Below are positions 1 through 6,325 of a stretch of 17,661 bases of DNA, piece after piece; within the stretch, counting starts at the first letter, position 1, and each line of letters starts with the position of its first letter. The position numbers were made by a program, and so were the translations under genes. Below the pieces are notes generated by a model, which was not told where the DNA came from, ran no database searches, and worked only from the letters and a program-made list of their open reading frames with translations. The stretch is from JBEKHI01 sp050012355 (GTDB lineage Bacteria > Actinomycetota > Actinomycetes > Streptosporangiales > Streptosporangiaceae). Location of the stretch: the NCBI GenBank assembly GCA_050012355.1, contig JBEKHI010000147.1, positions 1-17,661 on the forward strand. The letters run 5' to 3'.

Positions 1-411
1 GGCCTGCGCGGGTTGCGCCACCCGGCGGCCCGTCGGCGAGTGCGTGCACTGATCGACCAGGCTCCGGAATACGTCATGGGCGAGCACGCTCTTGGCGGGG
101 CTACCGTTTCCCGTGGTGATATGGTCCGCGAGTGGCACCGCCGCGGCATGCTTGACTACCCTGAACTGGGCGATAGCGCGCTCTGTGAGGATCACCTGTT
201 CGGCCTGCTCACCGTGGCCGCGGGCTATCGCACCGGCGATTTCAGCGGCCCTGACGACCCGTTCGCGCTCCGCTGGGTGGGACTGCCCGCCGCCCCCGCG
301 GACCTGCTGGCGGCCGGCAAGCTCGTCACTCATTCAGTACGTTCCTGGGAAAACATGCAGGAAGACGAGATCCGCGCTTTCTTCGCGGGACACCGGTCGG
401 CTGTGAGCTAG
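1..411 (+). CDS. C-terminal part of a protein, possibly glycosyltransferase-like (5' partial)
   Basis: The frame is open from the first base of the window to a TAG at 409-411, giving about 136 residues. A TTG at 13 could be read as a start, but no Shine-Dalgarno sequence precedes it and the frame stays open to the edge, so I treat the gene as cut at its 5' end. There is no signal peptide or membrane segment. Visible motifs are EYVMGEHALGGATVSRGD near the start, ALCEDHLFGLL in the middle and KLVTHSVRSWE near the end. The acidic ED followed by FGL recalls the ED acceptor-site motif of some glycosyltransferases, which would fit the sugar genes downstream, but this is only a resemblance. Function is otherwise unknown. 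The next gene starts 300 nt away, so it is probably a separate transcription unit. Confidence 0.6.
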   Translation, partial: GLRGLRHPAARRRVRALIDQAPEYVMGEHALGGATVSRGDMVREWHRRGMLDYPELGDSALCEDHLFGLLTVAAGYRTGDFSGPDDPFALRWVGLPAAPADLLAAGKLVTHSVRSWENMQEDEIRAFFAGHRSAVS

Positions 412-444
412 CGCCGTATGGCAGCGTGCCCAAGTTTGCGGTGT

Positions 445-474
445 GTTGCGCGGGTCTTGTTTGTTGCGCGGGTC
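445..474 (+). repeat. 12-bp direct repeat, two copies
   Basis: GTTGCGCGGGTC occurs at 445-456 and again at 463-474, an 18-bp period. It could be a pair of regulator half-sites or simply a short duplication. Nothing else links it to a known element. Confidence 0.35.
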
Positions 475-511
475 CTGGATGTGGTTCACCCCGCGTTCGC
501 AGGCCCGCCGG

Positions 512-523
512 GGTTCGCGAACC
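512..523. promoter_or_regulatory. Perfect 12-bp palindrome
   Basis: GGTTCGCGAACC is its own reverse complement. It lies in the intergenic region, 189 nt before the zinc-ribbon ATG, and is flanked by a second nested pairing (GCCCG at 503-507 with CGGGC at 523-527). It may be an operator or part of a hairpin. No poly-T tract follows, so it is not a standard intrinsic terminator. Confidence 0.25.
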
Positions 524-631
524 GGGCATGCGTGCCATTTCATCCTGCGGCCGTGCCCGGCGATTGTGGTCGGTGCTGCCTTACCGAGACTCTTCGCTGG
601 GTAGTGCAGCACTCACCATGATCGCTCGAGC

Positions 632-661
632 CTAGGGACGGTAACGGCGACCGGTCCCTGG
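632..661 (+). other. Inverted repeat / hairpin upstream of the zinc-ribbon gene
   Basis: The arms at 632-639 and 654-661 form an 8-bp stem that includes one G-T pair, with a 14-nt loop. The core arms are AGGGAC and GTCCCT. It sits 50 nt before the ATG at 712. The lack of a T-tract makes an intrinsic terminator less likely; it could be a regulator site. Confidence 0.25.
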
Positions 662-711
662 CCGTGGCAACGTAGCAAACCGGGCATACGGTGCTCTAAT
701 CTTTCTTTGCT

Positions 712-1818
712 ATGGCTGGTGAAGGGGAACTTAACGCGGCGTGCGGACATCCCGTACCATCGGGGGCCCGGTTCTGCCCGCAGTGTGGACAGGAAGTTAC
801 GGTGCGCGACGAGTCCGCTGCGCCGGAGCCCGGGGAGGTGGCCCACGAGGAGGTCGCTCCGCCCAGCGCGGTGCCAGCCGATCCGCCGGCTCCGAACAGC
901 GTGCTGCCGACCGCGCCGCTGGGAAACGCACCGCAATGGCCGTGGGCGACCGCTGCGCGTGCCAGCGAGCCGGATACCGTCATCGGCCCGCCACTGCCCC
1001 GCGAGCTGGAGACCACCATCGGCCCGCCACTGCCCGGCGAACCGCAACCGCAACCGGCACCGGAACCGCCCATAGCCGATCCATTCGCCAGTCCGCCGGT
1101 TACCGGTATTGACCGGATCCGCCAGGCGCCGATTCCGGACCGCTTCGACCCGCGCCGTCCGCGCCGTCCGCAGCGCTCCCGGCACCTGCTGCCGGTGATT
1201 CTCGGCGCGGCGGCGGTCGTGGTGATCGTGGTCGCCGGTGTCGTGGTGTTGACCCGTCACTCGAGCAGCGCGTCCGCCGGCGATACCTTCGCCACCATTA
1301 AGGCCACCCCAACCGCCGCGAGCACACCGGCGGCGACCGCTGCGGCCGTGCCGGTGCGGGCTACCCCGGAGGGGCAGGCCGCTACGGTGCTCGCGGGACT
1401 GCTCGCGCAGGGCGTGGACCAGCTCGGCAACGTGACCGGTGCGACCGCCGACGTCCGTGACTGCGGGCCGAACTTGCGAGCCGACAAGCTGGTGTTCGCC
1501 AAGGCGGCGGGGGACCGCCAGCGGCTGATATCCAGCCTCACTGACATGAAGGGCCGTTCCGCGCTACCCGCGGCTTTGGTGCCGGACCTGATCAGCGGCT
1601 GGCAGGCGTCGGCCAAGGAGTATAGAGACCTCTCTCTTTGGGCCAATGACGCGATCTACGATGGCTGCGCCAAGAGCCGCATCACCTCAGATGCCAACCT
1701 GCGTGCCTCCGACGGTCCCGCCGATCAGGCGACTGGAGACAAGAACGCCTTCGTGCGACTCTGGGCTCCGATTGCTGAAAAGTACGGTCTCGCCAGCTAT
1801 GAGGCCTGGCAGCTCTAG
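712..1818 (+). CDS. Membrane-anchored protein with degenerate zinc ribbon and extracytoplasmic domain
   Basis: This is a 368-residue protein of unknown function. Residues 10-26 look like a zinc-ribbon head: CGHPVPSGARFCPQCG supplies Cys11, Cys22 and Cys25, but the usual first CxxC pair is reduced to a single Cys (position 8 is Asn). A Pro/Ala/Glu-rich linker fills about 35-145 and contains two IGPPLP repeats. An Arg-rich patch at 148-157 precedes one strong transmembrane segment at about 159-181. With the positive-inside rule the zinc ribbon is cytoplasmic and residues 185-368 are outside. The outer part begins with a Thr/Ala/Ser-rich spacer and then a predicted helical domain with Cys251 and Cys319, which could form a disulfide. 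An in-frame TAA at 697-699 rules out a longer start. No Shine-Dalgarno is seen, so translation may be leaderless. This architecture is common in Actinobacteria; it may be a sensor or scaffold, but no enzyme motif is visible. Confidence 0.85.
   Translation: MAGEGELNAACGHPVPSGARFCPQCGQEVTVRDESAAPEPGEVAHEEVAPPSAVPADPPAPNSVLPTAPLGNAPQWPWATAARASEPDTVIGPPLPRELETTIGPPLPGEPQPQPAPEPPIADPFASPPVTGIDRIRQAPIPDRFDPRRPRRPQRSRHLLPVILGAAAVVVIVVAGVVVLTRHSSSASAGDTFATIKATPTAASTPAATAAAVPVRATPEGQAATVLAGLLAQGVDQLGNVTGATADVRDCGPNLRADKLVFAKAAGDRQRLISSLTDMKGRSALPAALVPDLISGWQASAKEYRDLSLWANDAIYDGCAKSRITSDANLRASDGPADQATGDKNAFVRLWAPIAEKYGLASYEAWQL
981..1035 (+). repeat. 19-bp direct repeat inside the proline-rich linker
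   Basis: CATCGGCCCGCCACTGCCC occurs at 981-999 and 1017-1035, encoding two copies of IGPPLP 12 codons apart. Identity at third codon positions points to a recent small internal duplication. Confidence 0.6.
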
Positions 1819-1941
1819 TTACATAGGGTGACAGTTGCCGCCCGGTAACAAGTATCACGAATCGCCAAGTATGCCAGCTTGTGTCCCCGTAGAATCGCAC
1901 TGCCGCGCGCTCTGAGGCCTGAGGGGCACTCGGCGAATGAT

Positions 1942-1967
1942 GCCTAGCTGGGGGGCGACTACTAGGC
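1942..1967. promoter_or_regulatory. Inverted repeat GCCTAG/CTAGGC before the cassette
   Basis: GCCTAG at 1942-1947 and CTAGGC at 1962-1967 form a 6-bp dyad separated by 14 nt. It sits 35 nt before the ATG at 2003 and downstream of the TAGAAT candidate -10. It may be an operator or an mRNA leader hairpin. Confidence 0.25.
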
Positions 1968-1982
1968 GTTAACGGGTGAGTA

Positions 1983-1991
1983 AAAGGGGAG
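1983..1991 (+). promoter_or_regulatory. Ribosome binding site favouring ATG 2003 over GTG 1976
   Basis: AAAGGGGAG is the only purine-rich Shine-Dalgarno-like stretch here. It lies 11 nt before ATG 2003 and downstream of GTG 1976, so it supports the ATG. The spacing is slightly long. Confidence 0.45.
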
Positions 1992-2002
1992 CACAACAGC
2001 AC

Positions 2003-3727
2003 ATGGCGGGGATGGACGTTCGATCAGGCTCTGGCGATCGACGATCGGATCCGGGGGGAACCCAGGGCCAACGGCCGTCGCCTAGCCCCGGAGAGGCGCA
2101 CCGGGCCGAGCCGTCAGGGGTCTACACCGGGCCGAGCACGACGATGCAGCTTCTCGCTCTTAAGTACCTGGAGAACATCGGCTCCTCTCAGAAAGAGGCC
2201 ACGACCGGCACGAAACGTGAGCCCAGGAGGCTGGCGCGGGTGCCCTGGCCATTGCTGGGGGTGCTGGTAGTCCAGGCCGCGCTTTCGTACCGCATGCTGT
2301 GGTCGCGGACCGCGTTCGGCGATGAGGCGCTGTATCTGTGGACCGGGCATCTAGAGTGGTCGCACTGGCTGCACGGCACACCGATTCCCGCGTTCCAGAC
2401 CTGGTTTTCCGGCGCGCCGGTCATTTATCCGCCGATTGGAGCCCTGGCCGACAGCATCGGCGGCCTCGCCGCCGCCCGGATGCTCTCGCTGGTTTTCATG
2501 CTGGGTGTCACCGCTTTCGTGTGGGCAACGGCGGTACGGCTGTTCGAGGACAAGCGCGCTGGGTTCTTCGCCGCGGCGCTATTCGCCGTGCTGGGGCCGA
2601 CCCTGCATCTGGGTGCCTTCGCCACTTACGATGCCTTGGCTCTGCTTTTCCTGTCCGCGGCCGCCTGGTGTGCCACTGGCGCCCGCGGCCGACAGGATTC
2701 GACCGGCTGGATCATCGCCGCCGGGACCCTGCTAGTCCTCTCGAACGCGACGAAGTACGCGACTACCCTGTTTGACCCGTCGGTCGTCTGCCTGGCGACC
2801 CTCTGCTCGTGGACCACGGTCAGCAAACAGGCGGCGCTACGCCGCGGGGCGCTACTGACGGGCCTCGTCGCCGCGCTGATCGCCGCGCTACTGAAGATTG
2901 GTGGCTCGTGGTACGTCGACGGCGTCACCCAGACGACGACTGCGCGCTCTTACGGCAGCGACGCCCCGTCGCTGGTGATATCGGACGCCTGGTCATGGAT
3001 AGCCGTTGCGGTGATTCCGGCGTTCATCGCGGTTCTGGCGTGCCTGCTGGTTCGCCGCTGGCGGCATCAGTTCGTGCTGGTGACGGTTCTCGCTGGCACG
3101 GCACTGCTCGCGCCGGCGAACCAGGCGCGGATCCGGACGACAACCTCGCTGAACAAGCATGTCGACTTCGGGGTCTGGTTCGCGGTGCTCGCCGCGGGGT
3201 GCCTGCTCGCCCTCTTGGTTGGCAGTCTGCGGCAACGATGGGCGCGGGTGCTCCTCACGGTGGCACTGAGCGCGGCTCTCGTCCCGTTGACCGCCAACGG
3301 GATGGCGAAGGCCGAGGGCATGGTCAACTGGCCGGATACGACAGGGCTCGTCAAGGCCGTTCGTCCGCTGACCGCTCATGGCGGCCATTTCCTCGCGGAG
3401 ACCAATGACGTGCTCGAGTATTACTTGCCAGACACCACGTGGCGGCAATGGTCAAATACGTACAGTATTACCGAGGCCAACGGCACTGTTCAGGACGTGA
3501 ACGGGAATCCAGAGTACTATCAGGAAGCCATTGCCCATCACTATTTCTCCCTAGTCGTACTGAGCTTTGACCAGACGTACTCGATGGATGTCGATATTAC
3601 CCGCTATCTCGGCTCGACCAGCGGATACCGGCTCATTGAAAAGGTCCGTTCTGATAACGCCCAGCCAACCGTGTTCGACATATGGGAGTACCTCCCGGTC
3701 AAAAAGAAGTCCGGGTCGGTTAAATGA
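2003..3727 (+). CDS. GT39/ArnT-like integral membrane glycosyltransferase
   Basis: This is a 574-residue polytopic membrane protein from ATG 2003 (583 residues if GTG 1976 is used). It looks like a GT-C fold glycosyltransferase of the GT39/ArnT (PMT_2) type, which transfers a sugar from a polyprenyl-phosphate donor on the outer face of the membrane. The first 75 residues are polar and probably cytoplasmic. A hydrophobic helix at about 82-100 leads into FGDEALY (Asp107, Glu108), matching the acidic motif in the first outer loop that binds the acceptor or metal in this family. About nine further hydrophobic segments lie between 153 and 432, with LSNATKYATTLFDP at about 246-259 recalling the conserved lysine-bearing loop. 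Residues 433-574 form a soluble, probably extracytoplasmic, tail. The stop overlaps the next start as ATGA, implying translational coupling with the synthase. Sugar and acceptor are unknown. Confidence 0.8.
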   Translation: MAGMDVRSGSGDRRSDPGGTQGQRPSPSPGEAHRAEPSGVYTGPSTTMQLLALKYLENIGSSQKEATTGTKREPRRLARVPWPLLGVLVVQAALSYRMLWSRTAFGDEALYLWTGHLEWSHWLHGTPIPAFQTWFSGAPVIYPPIGALADSIGGLAAARMLSLVFMLGVTAFVWATAVRLFEDKRAGFFAAALFAVLGPTLHLGAFATYDALALLFLSAAAWCATGARGRQDSTGWIIAAGTLLVLSNATKYATTLFDPSVVCLATLCSWTTVSKQAALRRGALLTGLVAALIAALLKIGGSWYVDGVTQTTTARSYGSDAPSLVISDAWSWIAVAVIPAFIAVLACLLVRRWRHQFVLVTVLAGTALLAPANQARIRTTTSLNKHVDFGVWFAVLAAGCLLALLVGSLRQRWARVLLTVALSAALVPLTANGMAKAEGMVNWPDTTGLVKAVRPLTAHGGHFLAETNDVLEYYLPDTTWRQWSNTYSITEANGTVQDVNGNPEYYQEAIAHHYFSLVVLSFDQTYSMDVDITRYLGSTSGYRLIEKVRSDNAQPTVFDIWEYLPVKKKSGSVK

Positions 3728-6309
3728 GCGTGAACGCCGAGCGGCAACGTCAAGTCGCCGTGCCGCGTCCACCGGTCATCCAGCCACCACCGGACGACCT
3801 GGAGAAGTACTCCTACACGAAACGCTCACTGCCGTACCTGGCAACCGTACTGACTATCGGTTTCCTGTCGGTGACCGTCAGCCAGATTTTCATGGAAGAG
3901 CACATTCGCGCGGCGCTGGTGCTCGTTCCCTTTACCGCGCTGTACGCCGTGTACCAGTTGATCAGCCTGCCGGTTAACTTCACTGGCCGGAAGTTCGACA
4001 TCAACGCACACCGTAAGCTTGTGGATTCCTGGTGGCCGCGAGCGTATCCGACCGTTGACATATATCTGCCCATCTGCGGCGAGCCGGCCGAGGTGCTTAA
4101 TAACACCTGGGCCGGCGTGGCCAGTCTCATCGCCAATTATCCTGGCCGGGCGATCGCGTTCGTTCTCGACGACGGAGATGACGAGACGGCACGGGATCTA
4201 GCGGCGAGCTTCGGGTTTACGTACGTCGTCCGGGAGAACCGGGGATGGTTCCGCAAGGCGGGAAACCTCCGGAACGCGTTCGGGATGACCAAGGGCGAGT
4301 TCATCGTCATCCTCGATGCCGACTTCGCTCCGCGATCCGACTTCCTTGAGGAAACGCTGCCCTATCTGGCAGACCCGGACATCGCGATCGTCCAGACACC
4401 TCAGTTCTTCAGGACGTCGCCGGAGCAAACGTGGGTCGAGCGGGGCGGCGCCATCATTCAGGAGGTCTTCTACCGGTCGATCCAGGTGGCCCGTGACCGC
4501 TACGGAGCCGCTATCTGCGTCGGCACCAGTGCTGTCTACCGCCGGTCCGCACTGGAACCGCATGGCGGCCCGGCGCTGATCGACTACGCGGAGGACGTGC
4601 ACACCGGCCTGGACGTGCACAAGGACGGCAAACGACTGGTGTACGTGCCGGTCAACCTGTCGACCGGCATGTGCCCGGATAACGTGCACGCGTTCGTCCA
4701 CCAGCAGATTCGCTGGTGCACGGGCAACATGTTCACGGTCATTCTTTCCCGGCTCTGGGAAGTCCCGATGACTGTATGGGCGAGGCTGTCGCACATCTCG
4801 GGCTTCTTTTACTACCTGTCAAGCGCGCTCGCGGTATTCACCGTCCCGCTCGCGCCGGTGCTGCTCCTGATATTCGCTCCCGGCAGCGTCCGGCTCTCCA
4901 ACCTCATCTTGTTCGGGCCATCGCTGTGGACCGGCATGGTCATGTACCCGCTCTGGCATCAAGGTGATTACCGGCTGCGTGACGTGCTGCCGCTCACGGT
5001 CATCCGTGGCTGGGCGCACGTGCTCGCGATCTGGGACTACGTACGCGGCCGCACGCTTAAGTGGCAGCCGAGCGGCGCGAAGGTGAAACGGGTGCGCCGG
5101 CTGTGGTGGGGCCTGATCATCTGGAATGGCGGCATCTCGGTCGCCTGGCTCGGCCTGACTGGCTGGCGTATCTATCAGACTCACTCGTATGAGTTCTTGA
5201 TAACCGGTCTCACCGGAATCCTCAGCGCGACAGTCGCCGGCCGGGCGATCTACTCCATGACCACGCGGGCTCAGGTCCGCGTATCTCGCGCGCCGCAACC
5301 GCGGGCGTACCGCAGAGAACGGCCAGCCGGCCTGAGTCTCGCCGCGGCGATGGCCGCTGTCGTACTCGTGGTCGGTGGCTGCGTGGCAGGCGGCGCGTAT
5401 TACCTTCACTCGACATCGCCCAAGGTGGTGAGCGCCGCCGATCGTCCGGTGCATGTGAAGATACTGGCGTCGGCGCCACTGACGATAAGTCACCCCTTGA
5501 TCGGGATGTACGGAACCGGGCTGCCGCAATCGTTGTCGCCGCTGACCCAGTTCAACACCGATACCGGCCTGACCTCAAGCGTGGCGCTGTACTACAACAG
5601 CTGGGGACAGCCGTTCCAGACCAGCCTGGCCGAGTACCAGGCCGCCCGTGGCGGCTACGTACTCGTCGACCTGGACCCGACGGGGGCGAACACGCTTGCC
5701 GACATCGTCGATGGACGGGACGACGCCTACCTCAAGGCCTACGCCGAGTCCGTCATGGCGTACGCGGGACCGGTCATCATCGCCTTCGGCCACGAGATGA
5801 ACGGGAACTGGTACGGGTGGGGTGCTGGGCACGCCGCGCCTTCGCTGTTCGTCGCCGCGTGGCGACATGTGGTCAAGGACTTCCGCTCCGCGGGTGCGAA
5901 GAACGTGACCTGGATGTGGACGGTCAACTCGACCGGCATCGCGGAGAGTGCTCTCCAGCAGTGGTGGCCAGGATCTCAGTGGGTGAACTGGGTCGGGGTC
6001 GACGGCTATTACTACTACTCGACCAACACCTACGACTCCGTGTTCGGCCAGACCATCGACCAGATCCGCACCTTCACCAAGGCTCCGATCATGATCGCGG
6101 AGACCGGAGTGGGCGTGACCTCGGACCGGGAGAGCCAGATCGCGGGGTTGTTCGCCGGCGCCGAGGCGGACCACGTACGCGGCCTTGTGTGGTTCAACGT
6201 CGACCAGAATGACGGCATTTACCACCAGGACTGGTTTCTTGAGAACGACGCCGCCGCACTCGCAGAGTTCAGGGAGGAGGCGAAGGCGTATCAGGAGAGT
6301 CGCGCCTAA
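3724..6309 (+). CDS. Fusion of GT2 processive polysaccharide synthase and GH26-like glycoside hydrolase
   Basis: This 861-residue protein joins polymer synthesis and cleavage. Hydrophobic segments lie at about 36-56 and 64-84. A cytoplasmic GT2 domain of the cellulose-synthase type follows at about 108-335: VDIYLP, VLDDGDDE (Asp149/Asp150), DAD (Asp198, Asp200, the metal-binding DxD), AED (Glu290/Asp291, acceptor base) and QQIRW (327-331, the Q(Q/R)xRW motif of processive enzymes). Several TM helices span 357-508, then a basic segment and a final helix at about 537-560. Residues 575-861 form a GH26-like barrel with HEMNGNW (Glu691, likely acid/base), WVGVDGY and IAET (Glu793, likely nucleophile). 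The odd feature is this covalent GH module. No PilZ RxxxR plus DxSxxG pair is visible, so direct c-di-GMP control through this chain is not supported. The ATG overlaps the preceding TGA by 4 nt and has no strong RBS, so translation is probably coupled. The polymer is unknown; mannan- or glucan-like is an inference. Confidence 0.87.
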   Translation: MSVNAERQRQVAVPRPPVIQPPPDDLEKYSYTKRSLPYLATVLTIGFLSVTVSQIFMEEHIRAALVLVPFTALYAVYQLISLPVNFTGRKFDINAHRKLVDSWWPRAYPTVDIYLPICGEPAEVLNNTWAGVASLIANYPGRAIAFVLDDGDDETARDLAASFGFTYVVRENRGWFRKAGNLRNAFGMTKGEFIVILDADFAPRSDFLEETLPYLADPDIAIVQTPQFFRTSPEQTWVERGGAIIQEVFYRSIQVARDRYGAAICVGTSAVYRRSALEPHGGPALIDYAEDVHTGLDVHKDGKRLVYVPVNLSTGMCPDNVHAFVHQQIRWCTGNMFTVILSRLWEVPMTVWARLSHISGFFYYLSSALAVFTVPLAPVLLLIFAPGSVRLSNLILFGPSLWTGMVMYPLWHQGDYRLRDVLPLTVIRGWAHVLAIWDYVRGRTLKWQPSGAKVKRVRRLWWGLIIWNGGISVAWLGLTGWRIYQTHSYEFLITGLTGILSATVAGRAIYSMTTRAQVRVSRAPQPRAYRRERPAGLSLAAAMAAVVLVVGGCVAGGAYYLHSTSPKVVSAADRPVHVKILASAPLTISHPLIGMYGTGLPQSLSPLTQFNTDTGLTSSVALYYNSWGQPFQTSLAEYQAARGGYVLVDLDPTGANTLADIVDGRDDAYLKAYAESVMAYAGPVIIAFGHEMNGNWYGWGAGHAAPSLFVAAWRHVVKDFRSAGAKNVTWMWTVNSTGIAESALQQWWPGSQWVNWVGVDGYYYYSTNTYDSVFGQTIDQIRTFTKAPIMIAETGVGVTSDRESQIAGLFAGAEADHVRGLVWFNVDQNDGIYHQDWFLENDAAALAEFREEAKAYQESRA
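6271..6280 (+). promoter_or_regulatory. Strong Shine-Dalgarno-like stretch inside the fusion gene, before the lipoprotein
   Basis: AGGGAGGAGG lies near the 3' end of the synthase-hydrolase gene, where it also encodes part of Arg-Glu-Glu-Ala. It is 45 nt before the first ATG of the lipoprotein (6326) but only 9 nt before an in-frame ATC at 6290. It may serve a non-canonical start or reinitiation, or it may be coincidental coding sequence. Confidence 0.3.
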
Positions 6310-6325
6310 ATCGACCATAACGGCG

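Larger units (their letters stand above)
412..711. other. Intergenic region, no convincing gene
   Basis: This 300-nt stretch separates the left partial gene from the zinc-ribbon gene. Short frames exist on both strands but have no ribosome binding site, no recognisable motif and no compositional support, so I call none. It holds a 12-bp direct repeat (445-474), a perfect palindrome (512-523) and a hairpin (632-661). Just before the next ATG there is a TCTAAT at 695-700 that could be a -10 element giving a nearly leaderless transcript, but no convincing -35 is seen at the right distance. Confidence 0.6.
1819..2002. promoter_or_regulatory. Intergenic/leader region before the glycosyltransferase cassette
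   Basis: This region should hold the promoter of the downstream polysaccharide cassette. TAGAAT at 1890-1895 resembles an actinobacterial -10 box, but no good -35 hexamer lies 16-18 nt upstream of it, so the promoter is only a candidate. The inverted repeat at 1942-1967 lies between it and the start codon. There is no recognisable riboswitch. Confidence 0.3.

Noticed and set aside
418..635. Small + strand frames of 67-69 codons in the first intergenic region
   Set aside because: They overlap each other in different frames, have no RBS and encode Cys/Arg/Pro-rich sequence typical of random GC-rich DNA.
613..1260. 215-codon open frame on the - strand opposite the zinc-ribbon gene
   Set aside because: Arg-rich low-complexity product, no start signal, and the + strand gene has clear domains (zinc ribbon, TM helix).
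4198..4794. 198-codon open frame on the - strand opposite the GT2 domain
   Set aside because: The + strand carries the complete GT2 motif series here; the antisense product shows no recognisable domain.
5260..5340. PilZ domain after the synthase TM region
   Set aside because: There is an Arg-rich stretch but no RxxxR followed by DxSxxG; the chain goes straight into another TM helix and the GH26-like domain.
6185..6325. Extending the lipoprotein to TTG 6185
   Set aside because: It would overlap the fusion gene by 125 nt and add a Thr/Arg-rich head that mirrors the other frame. A start between 6239 and 6326 fits the signal peptide better.
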